Source: Ciona intestinalis (Eukaryota > Chordata > Ascidiacea > Phlebobranchia > Cionidae). Taken from it: DNA of 64,000 nt. Below are positions 24,281-35,900 of the stretch, one piece after another. Below the pieces are notes generated by a model. The model did not search any database and had not been told where the DNA came from. It saw nothing but the letters and a program-made list of their open reading frames with translations. The position numbers and the translations under genes were made by a program. The stretch spans positions 4,001,417 through 4,065,416 of the forward strand of contig NC_020179.2 in the NCBI RefSeq assembly GCF_000224145.3, written 5' to 3'. How positions within the stretch are numbered: the stretch's first letter is position 1; each line of letters starts with the position of its first letter.

Positions 24281-26225
24281 CGGGGCACAGAAAAGACGCC
24301 ACAATAATATGCCACATAAGCTATCACCTATTATTGCCATGTTTACAACATTTTCGGTATTTCCGTGCACTTTGCACCGACGTATTCAGCTTTTAAGGAG
24401 ACGGAAGACGATGTTGTTGTTAATAACAGGAGTGCATTTGATAAAAAGGAATTCAGATTGTAAAAAGCAACATGACCCGTCGTCTGGATTCCAGTCTACA
24501 GGAACTGAAGTGGTTCCCATCCACTGCTATTGATGTATAAATAGCACCTTGTGCAGCCTACACAGCAATTGGAGGTTTAAATACATGATGTAGGCGCTGT
24601 GGTGCTCGGTCTTGAGGAAATTAATTCTGAAATTAACGATTTACAGCAATTTTCCTCTTCACGAAGAAATTTCTCAGCGATAATAGATTTGCGGGCAGAA
24701 AATTGCCTGTTCCGTGTCACAGTGTCACTTAAAAGCGAGAACTCCATCCGGCCGGATAGAGCAATGTCCTGTACAGTTTCATTTGAACCAAGTTACCCGC
24801 CTGTTGGCAATTTAATTAATGCCTTTCTCCTTACCAAGTTACGAGCTTCAGTTCCATAAATCAATGAAAATTTCCGCTGCAATAACGTCACATATTGAAT
24901 GGCAGTAAATGACCCGGAAAAATTGAAAGAGAAATATTACAATGTCTGACAGCGGAAGGACCAAGTTTCAAACCACACACAAGGAAAATTCCATGCCGGA
25001 CGTGTATGCCAATTACATAAAATGTCAGGTTATGTAAAATATTTTTCAAACCGCTCTCTAAGTTGGTATTATCTCAATAGAATAATAGCTTTACAGGTTA
25101 AAAACGAAATATATATTTTCAAGCCATATTTATGCGTTGGTACAAATCCATTGCTGAGTGGCTTCGCATTGGCCCCTATAACAGGTGGCGTTTCATTAGC
25201 CTTTTTTCTAATATTTTTATTAAATATTTGGTGGGATTCAGGAACCTTCACAAGAAATTATCTGGTTCACCGCTATTTTTAAAATTTGATGGAAATCAAA
25301 CATTGGACAGCTATTTAGCCAACAGCGACCGCGATTTTTTGACGTCATAGACCTTTTTGTGACGTCACGACCGCAGATGTTTCCCTGTTATCAAGTGTTT
25401 GCGTACAAACGTCAGAACGTTTAGAGTAGACCTACAGCGACGTCCAAACCTCGAACGATCGTTTGTTGACATAGTCTGTCTGGATTTCACCTGTCGAGCT
25501 AAAACGGACAGACGCTTGATGGCCTTTGATAGATCAATATGACGTCATAAAAACAGTCGATAGTCACAAACACTTTCGTTGAATTGGATTTGTTTGAGGG
25601 CGAGAATCCCACCGCGACATCGATTGTTACAAGTACGTGACTCACGACAGCCATTGTTACGAAACATACCACGTGGGGCTCTCAATTAAAGGCACATTAA
25701 ACTCACGAAGAGAAGGAAAGATAAAAACATTTCTCCTCTTTCTCCTACTCCTCCCCACTCCAACTACGTCACCGTATTACAAGACAACAAAAAGAAAAAG
25801 GTTGTCGATGAATAAAACCGAGCGGTTTGTGTACAGACATCACATGTGCTGTTATGTCGGTCAGATATCGTAGAGTTTATCATTAACCGTATGTATGTAC
25901 AAGACCTGCTGAAAATTGCAGCGACCTATTCTATCATGGGTATTAATTAACGAGGCTTCGATAAGAAGTAGTAAGGTGACTTTTTGCAGCGGGTTTTGCA
26001 AATCTACGCGTGTGGTTTATTTGCACGTAATAAACCAACTGCCTTGACTTATAAGGAAGCGACATCGAGGCAAGGTTAGAGCGGTTAATATCTATTTAAA
26101 GGCGTATAGAGCGTAACTAAACGATAAGGGGTTGGTAAATAAACAATATGACACTGACTAAGTCTGATATATTAGTTGTGCGAAGGTTTCGAGTGACTGC
26201 CAATGGTTGTCAATCTTATTTTGTA
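24281..26225. other. Intergenic, no gene recognised
   Basis: Open frames of 60-103 codons (24222-24533, 24599-24859, 25022-25282) overlap on both strands and match nothing I recognise. TGACGTCA occurs at 25340-25347, 25360-25367 and 25540-25547. Confidence 0.5.
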
Positions 26226-26350
26226 AGTCGTGTTGCTGAAGCTATTGCAGTGTGTGGATAAGCAGATATGACATTTGGTTGGTTTGGTCATTTATATCCT
26301 CGTGGGTGGGAACTTGAGTGACTTATTCATGGTTGCCACTCCCATGCCCA
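26225..26350. repeat. Dispersed repeat, GCAGTGTGTGGATAAGC family
   Basis: Close copy of 15720-15875: CTATTGCAGTGTGTGGATAA, TGGTTGGTTTGGTCATTTAT, ATGGTTGCCACTCCCATGCC. It lies about 120 bases upstream of the intronless gene. Confidence 0.75.
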
Positions 26351-26468
26351 CAGCAAGCTACTGTAGCGTAGTAGTTAAGTTAATAAACTATAAAACCTCA
26401 TAACAAATCTAACCGATTTTCTTTCCGAAACAGATTTCTGAATTAAGCAAAAATATAAACTTGGTAAA

Positions 26469-27197
26469 ATGACGCCTTTATCTGACGAGGAAACGGTGGC
26501 ACCGAACTACACGGGAGAAGCCAAGACTGGAAACCTCATGCTGTGTTCTGATATTGGGTCAATGCACAACGAGAAAATAAAAGAACCGACCACCCTTGCC
26601 CCGGCTTTGAACTCCAGACTCTCAGCTCTCCGAAATGGCCCAACCCGTCCCAAAAGAGAAATATTTCCGCGTTCATCATTGTCAGGAAGCAAAGCAAACT
26701 CAAAGCTTCCACGATTAGTCAAAGTGAGCGTATACACCAAGGCCGTCAACCCATATATGGTGATCCACGATTCCAATCGAAAATACGCCAAACCAGTTGC
26801 ATGTATCAAGCTCATCAACAGCGACATCAAGCGGATAGGTAACGATAATGACGTCACTGACGACAGGGAATTTCAAATCCATCGTCACGATGACGTAGAC
26901 GGGTCAGGGGTCGTAACATTTCGTGCAATGTCGTCAGAAAAATGTGACGAGTGGGTTGACTTTTTACAAGGGCTTACCGGCGTGGCTGGTGGTCAAAGTA
27001 GCCGCACATCCGGTTATATTCCGGGTTCAAGCGTCCTGCCCACCCTCGTTGAGCAAGAAGACATCGACTCCGAAAACGCTCCTTCCGCCGAATCCCTGAA
27101 GGCCCCAGCCCGCAGGAAATCCCGGGAGGGCCGACGTAACAGTTTGAATAGTCTTGGAATACGCTTACGTTGCTACAGCATCGGTAAACAAAGATAA
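26469..27197 (+). CDS. Intronless protein with PH-like domain (242 aa)
   Basis: One uninterrupted frame from ATG to TAA. The first 70 residues are polar with basic clusters. From about residue 75 to 170 the sequence resembles a pleckstrin-homology fold: alternating hydrophobic stretches (LPRLVKVSVYTKAVNPYMVI, VACIKLINSDIKRI, REFQIHRH, VVTFRAMSS) ending in a helix with the hallmark Trp (EKCDEWVDFLQGLTG). The C-terminus is Ser/Arg/Pro-rich (ARRKSREGRRNSLNSLG), possibly phosphorylated. No family name is offered. A splice-acceptor-like AG at 26432-26433, 35 bases before the ATG, may be a 5' UTR intron end or a spliced-leader site. The frame is preserved through a TGACGTCA at 26849-26856. A PH role (phosphoinositide or protein binding) is inference. 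Confidence 0.7.
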   Translation: MTPLSDEETVAPNYTGEAKTGNLMLCSDIGSMHNEKIKEPTTLAPALNSRLSALRNGPTRPKREIFPRSSLSGSKANSKLPRLVKVSVYTKAVNPYMVIHDSNRKYAKPVACIKLINSDIKRIGNDNDVTDDREFQIHRHDDVDGSGVVTFRAMSSEKCDEWVDFLQGLTGVAGGQSSRTSGYIPGSSVLPTLVEQEDIDSENAPSAESLKAPARRKSREGRRNSLNSLGIRLRCYSIGKQR

Positions 27198-28418
27198 TCT
27201 ACGTCATTACTTTGTTCCAAAGCGTCCACAACAACCAGCTATTGTGACGTGACAAGTTTTTACATTTATTCGAATCTTTTATTTTATATATTGCCTTAAA
27301 AGGTGCTAACCGCGAAGAATTCATTTTTTGTCGATTATTACGCTGTGCATTTTATGATTGTTCACGCTTCGTATTTCCCTATTTGTTGTTTTGATATTAC
27401 TTTTAAAAAGTGACAAAAATACACAAAATATTTAATATTATTGTTTGATGTATATATGTTGTTGTTAGATATAGTAACAGGTCAAAATGTTAAAGGTCAA
27501 AGGTTTAAACTTACTGGTCCTTGCTTTGTTCAATAAAAATTGTCTTCTGACTGACGTCATTTTGGAAATCTTCTGGAAAATTCTGAAGTGGGTGGTTATG
27601 ACGTCATATATCGCACGAGTGTGTTGTTTATCTGATGTCAATAACAAAACATGTTGTAACTTGTTATGTTATGTTAACATATGCGGTAAACATCACGTGG
27701 TACGTGGGAGTTGGTTTAATATAAGCTGATTCAGTTATTTCTTGAGTATTGCAGACGTCTGTATAATGCCGTCATCAAGAAGTGACGTCATCAATAATGG
27801 CGGTAGTTTGGAGACGAATACGGTATTTAATCCATGTATTTCGAATTAAATTTAAATAACAGATAAAGTTTATAGAAGGTATTACATTTGGTGAAGTTTT
27901 TAGTATGAATATACCATTGTAAAAGAACCGTATACAAATTAAGAGATATCATATAATTTGATATAACAGCTATAGCAATTTACATTTGAAAGAATTGTGA
28001 GTAAAAGCAAAACAAACGCTAAAAAGCGGCGAATAAAACGTCCTATATGGTACCAGAAGTGACGTGTTGTTTAAAAATATCGCAATTGCTTGTAATGGCC
28101 AGCGTAACTTCATTTTAGGTGAAACAGTGACGCCGAAAAATAATAAGCCACTAAACGGCCTGTAAACAATGCTAATGCATTTTAATGGCAAAGCTAAGTC
28201 AATACGATGTTCGGGAGACCAGATTTACCCGAAGTTTGTTTTGTTGTTTTAGGAACAAGGGTGGAAAGCCCAGTAGTTTACGATTCCAGGAATTCCAGAG
28301 ATGTTTATCGACAAGGGCGAATTCCAGAAGCTTCCATCGGTTTATTACGTAATAAAGATCGAACAATACATTCTGTTGGTAACGTATTGAATGCGATTTT
28401 ACAAAATATTTGCTTGTT
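27198..28418. other. Intergenic / 3' flank, TGACGTCA-rich
   Basis: Possible poly(A) signal CAATAAAAATTG near 27532. TGACGTCA occurs at 27552-27559, 27599-27606 and 27783-27790, three in about 240 bases. Short open frames on both strands have no recognisable features. Confidence 0.4.
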
Positions 28419-28618
28419 ATATAGTATACCGCGGTATGTACATGCGGGGTAAAATGGGATACCGTTAGCGCAAAATCCCAGCTTTCCTATTCATGTTTTT
28501 AAACAATAAACAACGTTATTTTAGAGTCGTTAAGGAACGGTTATATAATTATGTTGTTTACTATCAAATGGAACGATAAAACAGAATGAACATAAATAGT
28601 CTTCCCCACAATCAATAA
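28419..28618. mobile_element. MITE relic
   Basis: Decayed ends (ACATGCGGGGTAAAATGGGA on the left, ATAGTCTTCCCCACAATC on the right) around recognisable interior words (AACAATAAACAACGTTATTT, GGAACGGTTATATAATTATG). Confidence 0.55.
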
Positions 28619-30242
28619 CAAATCGTTTACTATTTAACATGAATCATAAACCTGTATAACTTATGTTCTTTCATTCTGCGAAAAACACGCCGGTATACAT
28701 TCATCATTATGACGTTACAGTTATCATTATCCGTCACCATGACATCATTTATCAGGCACGATGCCAAGCTGTTGAATGTAAGAGCTTGTAAATTCCCACC
28801 CATTGTGGTGCTATATATAGATAATGCGTAATATAGTGGTGAGTAACCACATGCGCAAGTGCTTCTATACTGGCATTGGTATACGTTTGGGGACATTCTA
28901 TTTACGCGTGATTTTTGTCCACCAGTCGAGATTATAATTAGCTTAATCTACAAGATTAGCCATAAATATCGGAATTGTTTATTCTATTTTAAGTATAATT
29001 GGTAATGCATAAGTGGAGGGCCATTTAAAACTACGCGTTTAGTATTTAACCTTATATGTATAAGGCTACATACGTTAATACCTTATGAGTGTATATACAT
29101 CGCCTTTAAATAAAAACATGTGCTTTGCTGTACGGTGTATATACGTACTTAAACGATGACTTAATATTTTTGTCTCGTCTTTGTTCTTACTAATATAAAA
29201 TGAAATAATTATTTTCCGTATTTGGTCAAACAAATTTAATAAAGTCCCTACGAATGAAAGACGACGTATCTGAATACAAATTTTACGTTATTGAATTAAA
29301 TGTGACGCTGGGCAAGCCGAAATTAAATATACCTTATTTGAAGATATATTACAATTATTCCTGAATCGAATTGCCAACGACCAAAATTCGACCAAATGAA
29401 AAACAACGGAATATTTATCAAATTTGAGGTTTGGCAAAAAAATTATTGACCATGAATCGTGTTCTGGTTTTACTAAAGCCCGACCCACTAGAGATATTTG
29501 TAGTGGGTCGTGATTGAAGGCACTTGTTCTGTAAGTGTGAGGTCCGACATTGGCACTTCGCGTTTGAAAGTTCGTTTTTATATGGGACGCAATTAGATTT
29601 TTGTGTGAGGTCCGACATGTATGAATGTGATGTCGCTTTAGGTTTGTAAGTTCGTATACATGTTTTTCGACCACGTTTTTTATTTTATATTATCCTCATA
29701 ACGACTTAGTTTTGTTGCCAATTCCATTCTCTTTGTTGTTTTAATTATTCTGATCTTGAATGTAAATCTTGGTATTCCATAATAAATGATATTTTGTTAA
29801 GTGTAAATTCTATATCTTAAGGCCACAGTTAGTGCACGGATTAAATTATACTCCGGTTTGACCTTAAACCCACAGAGAGAGGCTATAACGTTGAGAATCC
29901 TATCGACTCTAAACGGGGTTTAAATTATTTAGTCCACCTTGGCGTACAGTGCAATTTACTAGATTCGGTCAATTATATTGTTAGCTTGATGAAATATTAA
30001 TGATTTCAAAACACAAGAGATAATAAACCAAATAAGAAGGGAAGAATTAGATGGACACACTTTGTCTATAATCTCTATTGAGAAACGGGTTTATAGCTTA
30101 TGAAAATAGCAGAGGAAAATCATAGGAGTTTCCACGGGATTATTTTTGTGTACGACCGCTGCTTTGGAATTTTTGTATCGATCCGGTGCGTGATATATAT
30201 AGTGGTTATAGCCATATAGCGCATCCATGCGGTAACCTGGAG
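28619..30242. other. Intergenic, no gene recognised
   Basis: The longest frame (29288-29674, minus, 128 codons) contains a short internal duplication: GGTCCGACAT with flanking bases recurs near 29540 and 29610. It has no domain-like sequence and I do not call it a gene. Confidence 0.45.
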
Positions 30243-30400
30243 GTTACGCTTGTGTACAAGGTAGTGGCATAGAGGTTACATACGTTGGACAGAACACTTA
30301 ACCAAATTCCTTCCAACCCAGTGATCCCCTTATGTGTTGTCCGAATTATCAGCTTGTCTATACTTTTTAATATCCTATTCGTTTATAAATCACTAGGTTA
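30243..30400 (+). mobile_element. SINE, diverged
   Basis: Head-like AGGTAGTGGCATAGAGGTTA followed directly by body words (GGACAGAACACTTAACCAAA, CCAACCCAGTGATCCCCTTA, GTCCGAATTATCAGCTTGTC). Confidence 0.55.
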
Positions 30401-30927
30401 CTTCTTTTTCGTATTAAACCAATGGGTTCTAAACGACTTCCTACAAAACGTACAAGGTCGAGGCCTGCTTAATTTTACAATAAAAATTATAAACAGTTGA
30501 CAAAGACACAAAGAATGTTCGACTGTAAAAAAACAACAATCGTAAAAATCCGCGCTTGACAGCATACACCAACAGCTTTTTGAAGGTAAATAAACAACGA
30601 AGTAGATTTTAAACAAGTAAAATGTTCATAACTTATACGCGTAGATGGTTGAACTGTTTAGTTGGCCAACATTCATTTTAAATGTGCCCCCAAATATATT
30701 AAATTGAATAAAAGTGTTTTCGGCAAAAATCGGAACAGCTCTTTCGCCGAGTAGAGTGCGGGAATTTTAATTTTACAAAACTTATAGTTTGCAGCATTTA
30801 GGATCAATTTTGTTACAAAATCAGCATAATTTGAAACAAAATTACAGGTTTTTGAACACAATTATACGCCAGATCACTACAACACCCAAAACACCTGTTT
30901 TCAAGAAGTAGGCGTGGAAATATCGTT

Positions 30928-32468
30928 ATGGCTTCGAACAAACAGTTGAATAAAATAACACTGAAAGGTTCCGCTGCAATTGTGTCCGAATTCTTTTGTA
31001 AGTTTTTAATTTCATAAAAAAACACAGAAAAAGCTGAAAATAACACTTTTGCAGTTTATGGAATCAACAATATTTTATACCAGCGTGGTGTTTACCCTCC
31101 TGAAATGTTCAAACAAGAGAAAAAGTACGGTCTGACCATTTTGACAACAACGGATCCTAACCTACTAACGTATTTGAATGAAAATGTATTACCTCAATTG
31201 ACTGGTATGCGAATAAAAGTTTTGAACACGGTGCATGGCGTGCAGTAAACCGTGATCTATAAATACCTTAACATAAAAACTAGATTCTTACCTTTAGTTG
31301 ATTTCTGACTATTTTAAACTTTTCATTGGCCAGCGTTGTTAGATTTCTGTTGCTTACAAGAGCCTGGAGTTAAAATTCATTTTGCATCATATATAAATAC
31401 CTAACTTAGGCTAACATTCCTATTTAATACCTATTCTGTAAAACAAAAAAGAGTAATTAGATTACACATGTTTAGGTTATGATGTTGGTTTGTCTTTAAG
31501 ATTTTGAATAAAAAAGAATCAATCTAAGCTATTAAAACTCCTAAAAGGTTATGGCGCATAAATGCCTAGAAACTTAACAGTCTGTGGCAAATCCTACTGA
31601 ATTATTTAGACAAGTTTGAAAATATTGTAGTGATACAGTTAAAAATATGATTATAATTTCTTTTATACCAGAATGGATTGAACAAGGGGTGGTAAAACGT
31701 TTAGTCGTTGTCATACGTGAATGTGAAACTAATGAAACTTTAGAAAGATGGCAGTTTGAAATAGAATGTCAAAGCGATGGTAAAGAAAATAGTAATCCAA
31801 AGTAAGAAAGTATGTAATGATTATTTTATTTTTAAGTTGTCTTAGCGGATGATTTTCCAGTATTTTTGATATATATTGGTAAATATATAAATTAATATCG
31901 CAAAGAAATAATACTACGGGACATGGACAAGTTACAGCTTTAATGAATGTTTTTTTATACACAGAAGCAAAGACATCAGCGTTATAAACTCTGAAATAAG
32001 AGCCGTCATACGACAAATAACTGCAACTGTTACTTTCCTTCCTTTACTAGAAGTGCCGTGTAAGTTTTATCTTCTAGTTTACTTATCATTGCAAGAACCA
32101 GAAAACTATCAATTATCAAGGCATATCTACTGAAATTGAAGTATCTAAAAGTTATTTGTAAATTAATAAAAAAAACTATCATAAACTTGTTAAAAGCATG
32201 CAAATGTAAACGTACATTCTAAAATTAATGTAATGGCTTGATCAAGTTTTATAGGCATTCCTATTGTAGATCATCTGCATTTATCATTATACTTGTCACA
32301 GGTTCATTTGACTTGTTATTCTACACCAACCATGACTTGGTCGCACCAGAGCATTGGGAAGACTCGAGTGCTTGTTTGATTAATAATTCTGAAGTTGTCA
32401 AGCTTAGATCATTTTCAACATCTGTTCATAAAGTTGATGGAGCTGTTTCATATAAGTTTTCTATGTGA
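30928..32468 (+). CDS. MAD2L1: Mitotic spindle assembly checkpoint protein MAD2
   Basis: Five exons, 203 residues, all phases joining: 30928-30997, 31055-31204, 31672-31801, 31965-32059, 32302-32468. The family is about 205 residues, so the gene is complete. The HORMA domain spans nearly the whole protein. Recognisable blocks are ITLKGSAAIVSEFF, YGINNILYQRGVYPPEMF, KYGLTILTTTDPNL and RLVVVIRECETNETLERWQF, then the C-terminal seat-belt region ending in REFSMHKV-like FSTSVHKVDGAVSYKFSM. In the family, MAD2 changes between open and closed forms, binds MAD1 and CDC20 at unattached kinetochores and restrains the anaphase-promoting complex. The start is supported by length and by the conserved MASNKQLNKITLKGS N-terminus. 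It is transcribed towards POMT2, whose stop is 474 bases away. Confidence 0.95.
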
Positions 32469-32785
32469 AGTGTGTGACAAACACTGAAAACATGTAACAT
32501 TAGATACCTGTCAATCATAGATGCCATTCATGTTGCTAAACATCTCTTTGTAACTTTACTCACTGCCTGCCGTGCTTATCTGTACCACATTATATCATGA
32601 AGACAGGTTCAATCATCCATTTGTCTATTGTTAGTCTTATCTTGATAAAGTTGTACCATCTGAAACTAAATATCTTTATTCTGAACTTAGCATCTCACGC
32701 ACAACCTGGTCTAATTTTTTTCTACTCTCAAGGGTTTAAACTGTAAACCTATCTAAGTCTAACCTTAACATTGTATGATTGTTCA

Positions 32786-32791
32786 TTTATT
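32786..32791 (-). terminator. Poly(A) signal of POMT2 (AATAAA on minus)
   Basis: TTTATT on the plus strand, about 150 bases beyond the POMT2 stop at 32942-32944. It lies upstream, in plus coordinates, of the MAD2 signal, so the two 3' ends overlap. Confidence 0.55.
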
Positions 32792-32848
32792 GCACAAAAT
32801 ATCATCATCTGGATACCATTAGCATTGCAACAGTGGAAAATACATATA

Positions 32849-32854
32849 AATAAA
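32849..32854 (+). terminator. Poly(A) signal AATAAA of MAD2
   Basis: About 380 bases after the MAD2 stop, in the context ATATAAATAAAACAAAA. It overlaps the predicted 3' UTR of POMT2 on the other strand. Confidence 0.55.
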
Positions 32855-32941
32855 ACAAAATCTTTGATCAGTGGCACCATATGTTGTGTAGCAGTTTAAA
32901 CATATGTTGTAACAATAACCGACTATAACGTCACTTATGTA

Positions 32942-35900
32942 CTATGTGTATCGTCCGTAACAGTTTTCTTGATGTAAATAAAAATTCTGTACCACAAGAG
33001 CACCTATTAACATCGACAGTGAGGTGTGAAGTAGACCTCTACTCACAGTATAATGCTGAGATAATAACTGGGAAAAAGTGTGGAATAAAAAATCGAGTAA
33101 AATTCCTGATAATAAACAAGCGAAAATATGTGCAGGAAAGTAATGGTGCAAATATAAAACTCTTTTTATTAGAAAGAATGGAGCGTAATGGATAAACCAA
33201 CCTAATAGACACCATGTACATGCTTGGTATGTAACATACATGGTTTGCTTAAGGTTATAACTATCTACTTTACCATTATTAACACCTTGAATGACATATC
33301 CTCGTGTTTTAAGCACGTAAGTTATAAAATATAAACAGCCAAAGACAACAAACATGATACAATTAAGGTGCCAAACCAGTGGTGTTCCAATAAGCATTAT
33401 CTTGTCTTCATTCTTTGAAAACATTTGACCCTGTTGGGTTAAGAGATGTTAATGTTATTATAGACCAAAACACAACTATTAAAAATACATCTAAAAGTCT
33501 GTGGCACAATAGTTCCAGGAAATGGTAAAAGTCGATGGCAAATATAACCAGTTCCTACTGTTTACAAAGACTATGTGACATCCTAATATTTCTGGCATAA
33601 AATATTGGGCCAATAGTCCTTGGCCAATGGCATGTTACCCTGAGAGCCCTCACGCCTCACCCACATAGATTAGATTGAGGCCTGGAATGGAATGTATACC
33701 AGAGTCTCTCGTTTTTAGCCAGTCAGTTGCTATCTAAGATATGACATTATGAATATAACAAACCTCGTAACTGATGGGCCAATACCAGGCCTTGGAAGTT
33801 CGTTCACCTCGAACTGGTTTAATCTTATTATTCATAAACAACATTACTTTATGAGATTCAATAAACTTTTCTATAAAGTTCATGGTAGGTGTAGTTAATG
33901 GGACACCATTAACATTATCTGTTCTTGTCTCAACTGAAAACAAACAGCGATCTTGAGATTTTTTATCCATAGTGCAAGTTATCTGTGAGTACAAGTTGTA
34001 GTTAAAACAACAAACCTTAAAATTTACCATGGTGGTTGCCCATATGTGTCAGGTTTTAAACTTTTGATAAAATCTGGGATGACATTGTTAAAATGGAGTT
34101 ACACTCATAGTTGTCAAACATAAGGAGCCTGTTGGTAATACTAATAGCAAACAACCATGTTCCTAACTGGACGGAGGTTCTATGTTGTGGCAAGTCATGG
34201 GATTTTTAATATAAGCCAAACTTGGCCTATTACCCCAACACACAGGATGCTACCGCATGGTTCTCACCAGATGTTTAACCTTGTTGACTACAAGGTTGGA
34301 GCAATTTTTGTCAAGTAGCACTACTGAATACCAACTGCCAGCAAATGAATCTTGAGCCAAGGACATAACTTAAATCTCACAGTTTGTCCTACATTACATT
34401 CACTCACCTCTCTTTGCCTAGCAGCCCATTCAGGTAATTCATATTCACTTAAATGAACACAACACCCAACAACTACATTGACAAGTTTCAATCCACAATC
34501 CAAAGCACACACTTTATCATCACCATTATTTGCACCTGTGATAAAGTGAACTGTCAGGTCAAATATTCAATCACATACATAGTTAATAAGTCCGCACCCT
34601 TGTACTTGATGTTACATTTATTGAATACAAGTATACTATGTATGTGATTGAATATATGATATAGAATACAAGTATACTATGCAGAGATCATACACTATCA
34701 CACAAGGCTAACTTGGGCAATACGACACATGCGCTAACGTGCTCGCACCAAAACCTTTGGTAACGTCACAACAGTCGCGAAAATGTTGACGCGCCCAAAA
34801 CCCAACAGAGTTTGGGCATAACAATAGTAGTCATATTACAATGCAGCACGCCAGAGGGTATAGAGTGTACGTCAATGTTTTCCTAAAACTCACGAAAATT
34901 CAGACTCAATAACATTGTTTTAGGAATATATTCACATGATTTGTGTATAAACAAATTGTGTGAACTATTATCCATGGATGGCACTCCCATACACACTGTT
35001 AAGTATACATGGTATTACATGCAATGCTTTCAGATGATAATAATTCATCAAGGTATTACACCATAAAGTCTGTGTTCAAAAAACTAAGAATCATTTGTTA
35101 TAACATCAGAGCTTGTGACATTACATACAGTGATTATGACATCACAATATGATAAGAAACAGTTTATAATGACACACAAATATGTCGTCTTCTCGTCTAT
35201 AAACTTTTGAAAAATATTCACCTTTTAATTCAACTTTCCATTGGTCTGCACCTGGTGTGTTCTGATTGGTCGGTTCAAATGCTGACATCATCAAATGTTG
35301 TTTACTTACAAAAGCAGTCATCCATGCATTGTATGAGGATTTAGAAATGGTGAGTCGTTTCATAGTGGAAGCATGTGTAAGATGGACAATATCCCCATCT
35401 CTTATGTAAGGCTGGAATTACATACATAAACACCTGTGTTATAATGACTGCAGTTGCCCAACATGCAAGGATAAAAAAGTTAATTTTTTTAGGAAAGAAA
35501 ATATATCAGCATTAGCATTAACTAATTTTCAGAAACTACAACTGAAGAACCTATAGGAGGATACCAATGCATGACTGCAATATATTTAGCTTATACTGTA
35601 TAAGTTGCTTAGAATTCTACATCAAAACACATATACCTCATTTGTATTATTCACTCTTGTTATTTTCCACCAGTTGTTTTGATCTCGGTAAGCATATCCA
35701 GTGACCTGGGTGTGGGGCAATTTAATAAAAGGATCAATATTTCAATGTATCATAGTGACCAAAATCTAAAGAGTAAACCAACCAAAAGCTCACTTATCCA
35801 CACACTGCAATACCTTCAGCAGCTCGACTGTGGGCATGAGAGTGGCAACTATGGATATGAATAAGTTATTCAAGTTCCCACCAACAAGAATATAAATGAC

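Noticed and set aside
24222..25282. Open frames of 72-103 codons
   Set aside because: The first begins inside a MITE fragment; the others overlap in opposite strands with no splice signals or similarity.
26507..26857. 116-codon minus-strand frame
   Set aside because: Antisense shadow of the PH-like gene; no splice or domain support.
29288..29674. 128-codon minus-strand frame
   Set aside because: Contains a small internal duplication and no recognisable domain; overlapping frame on the same strand is equally open.
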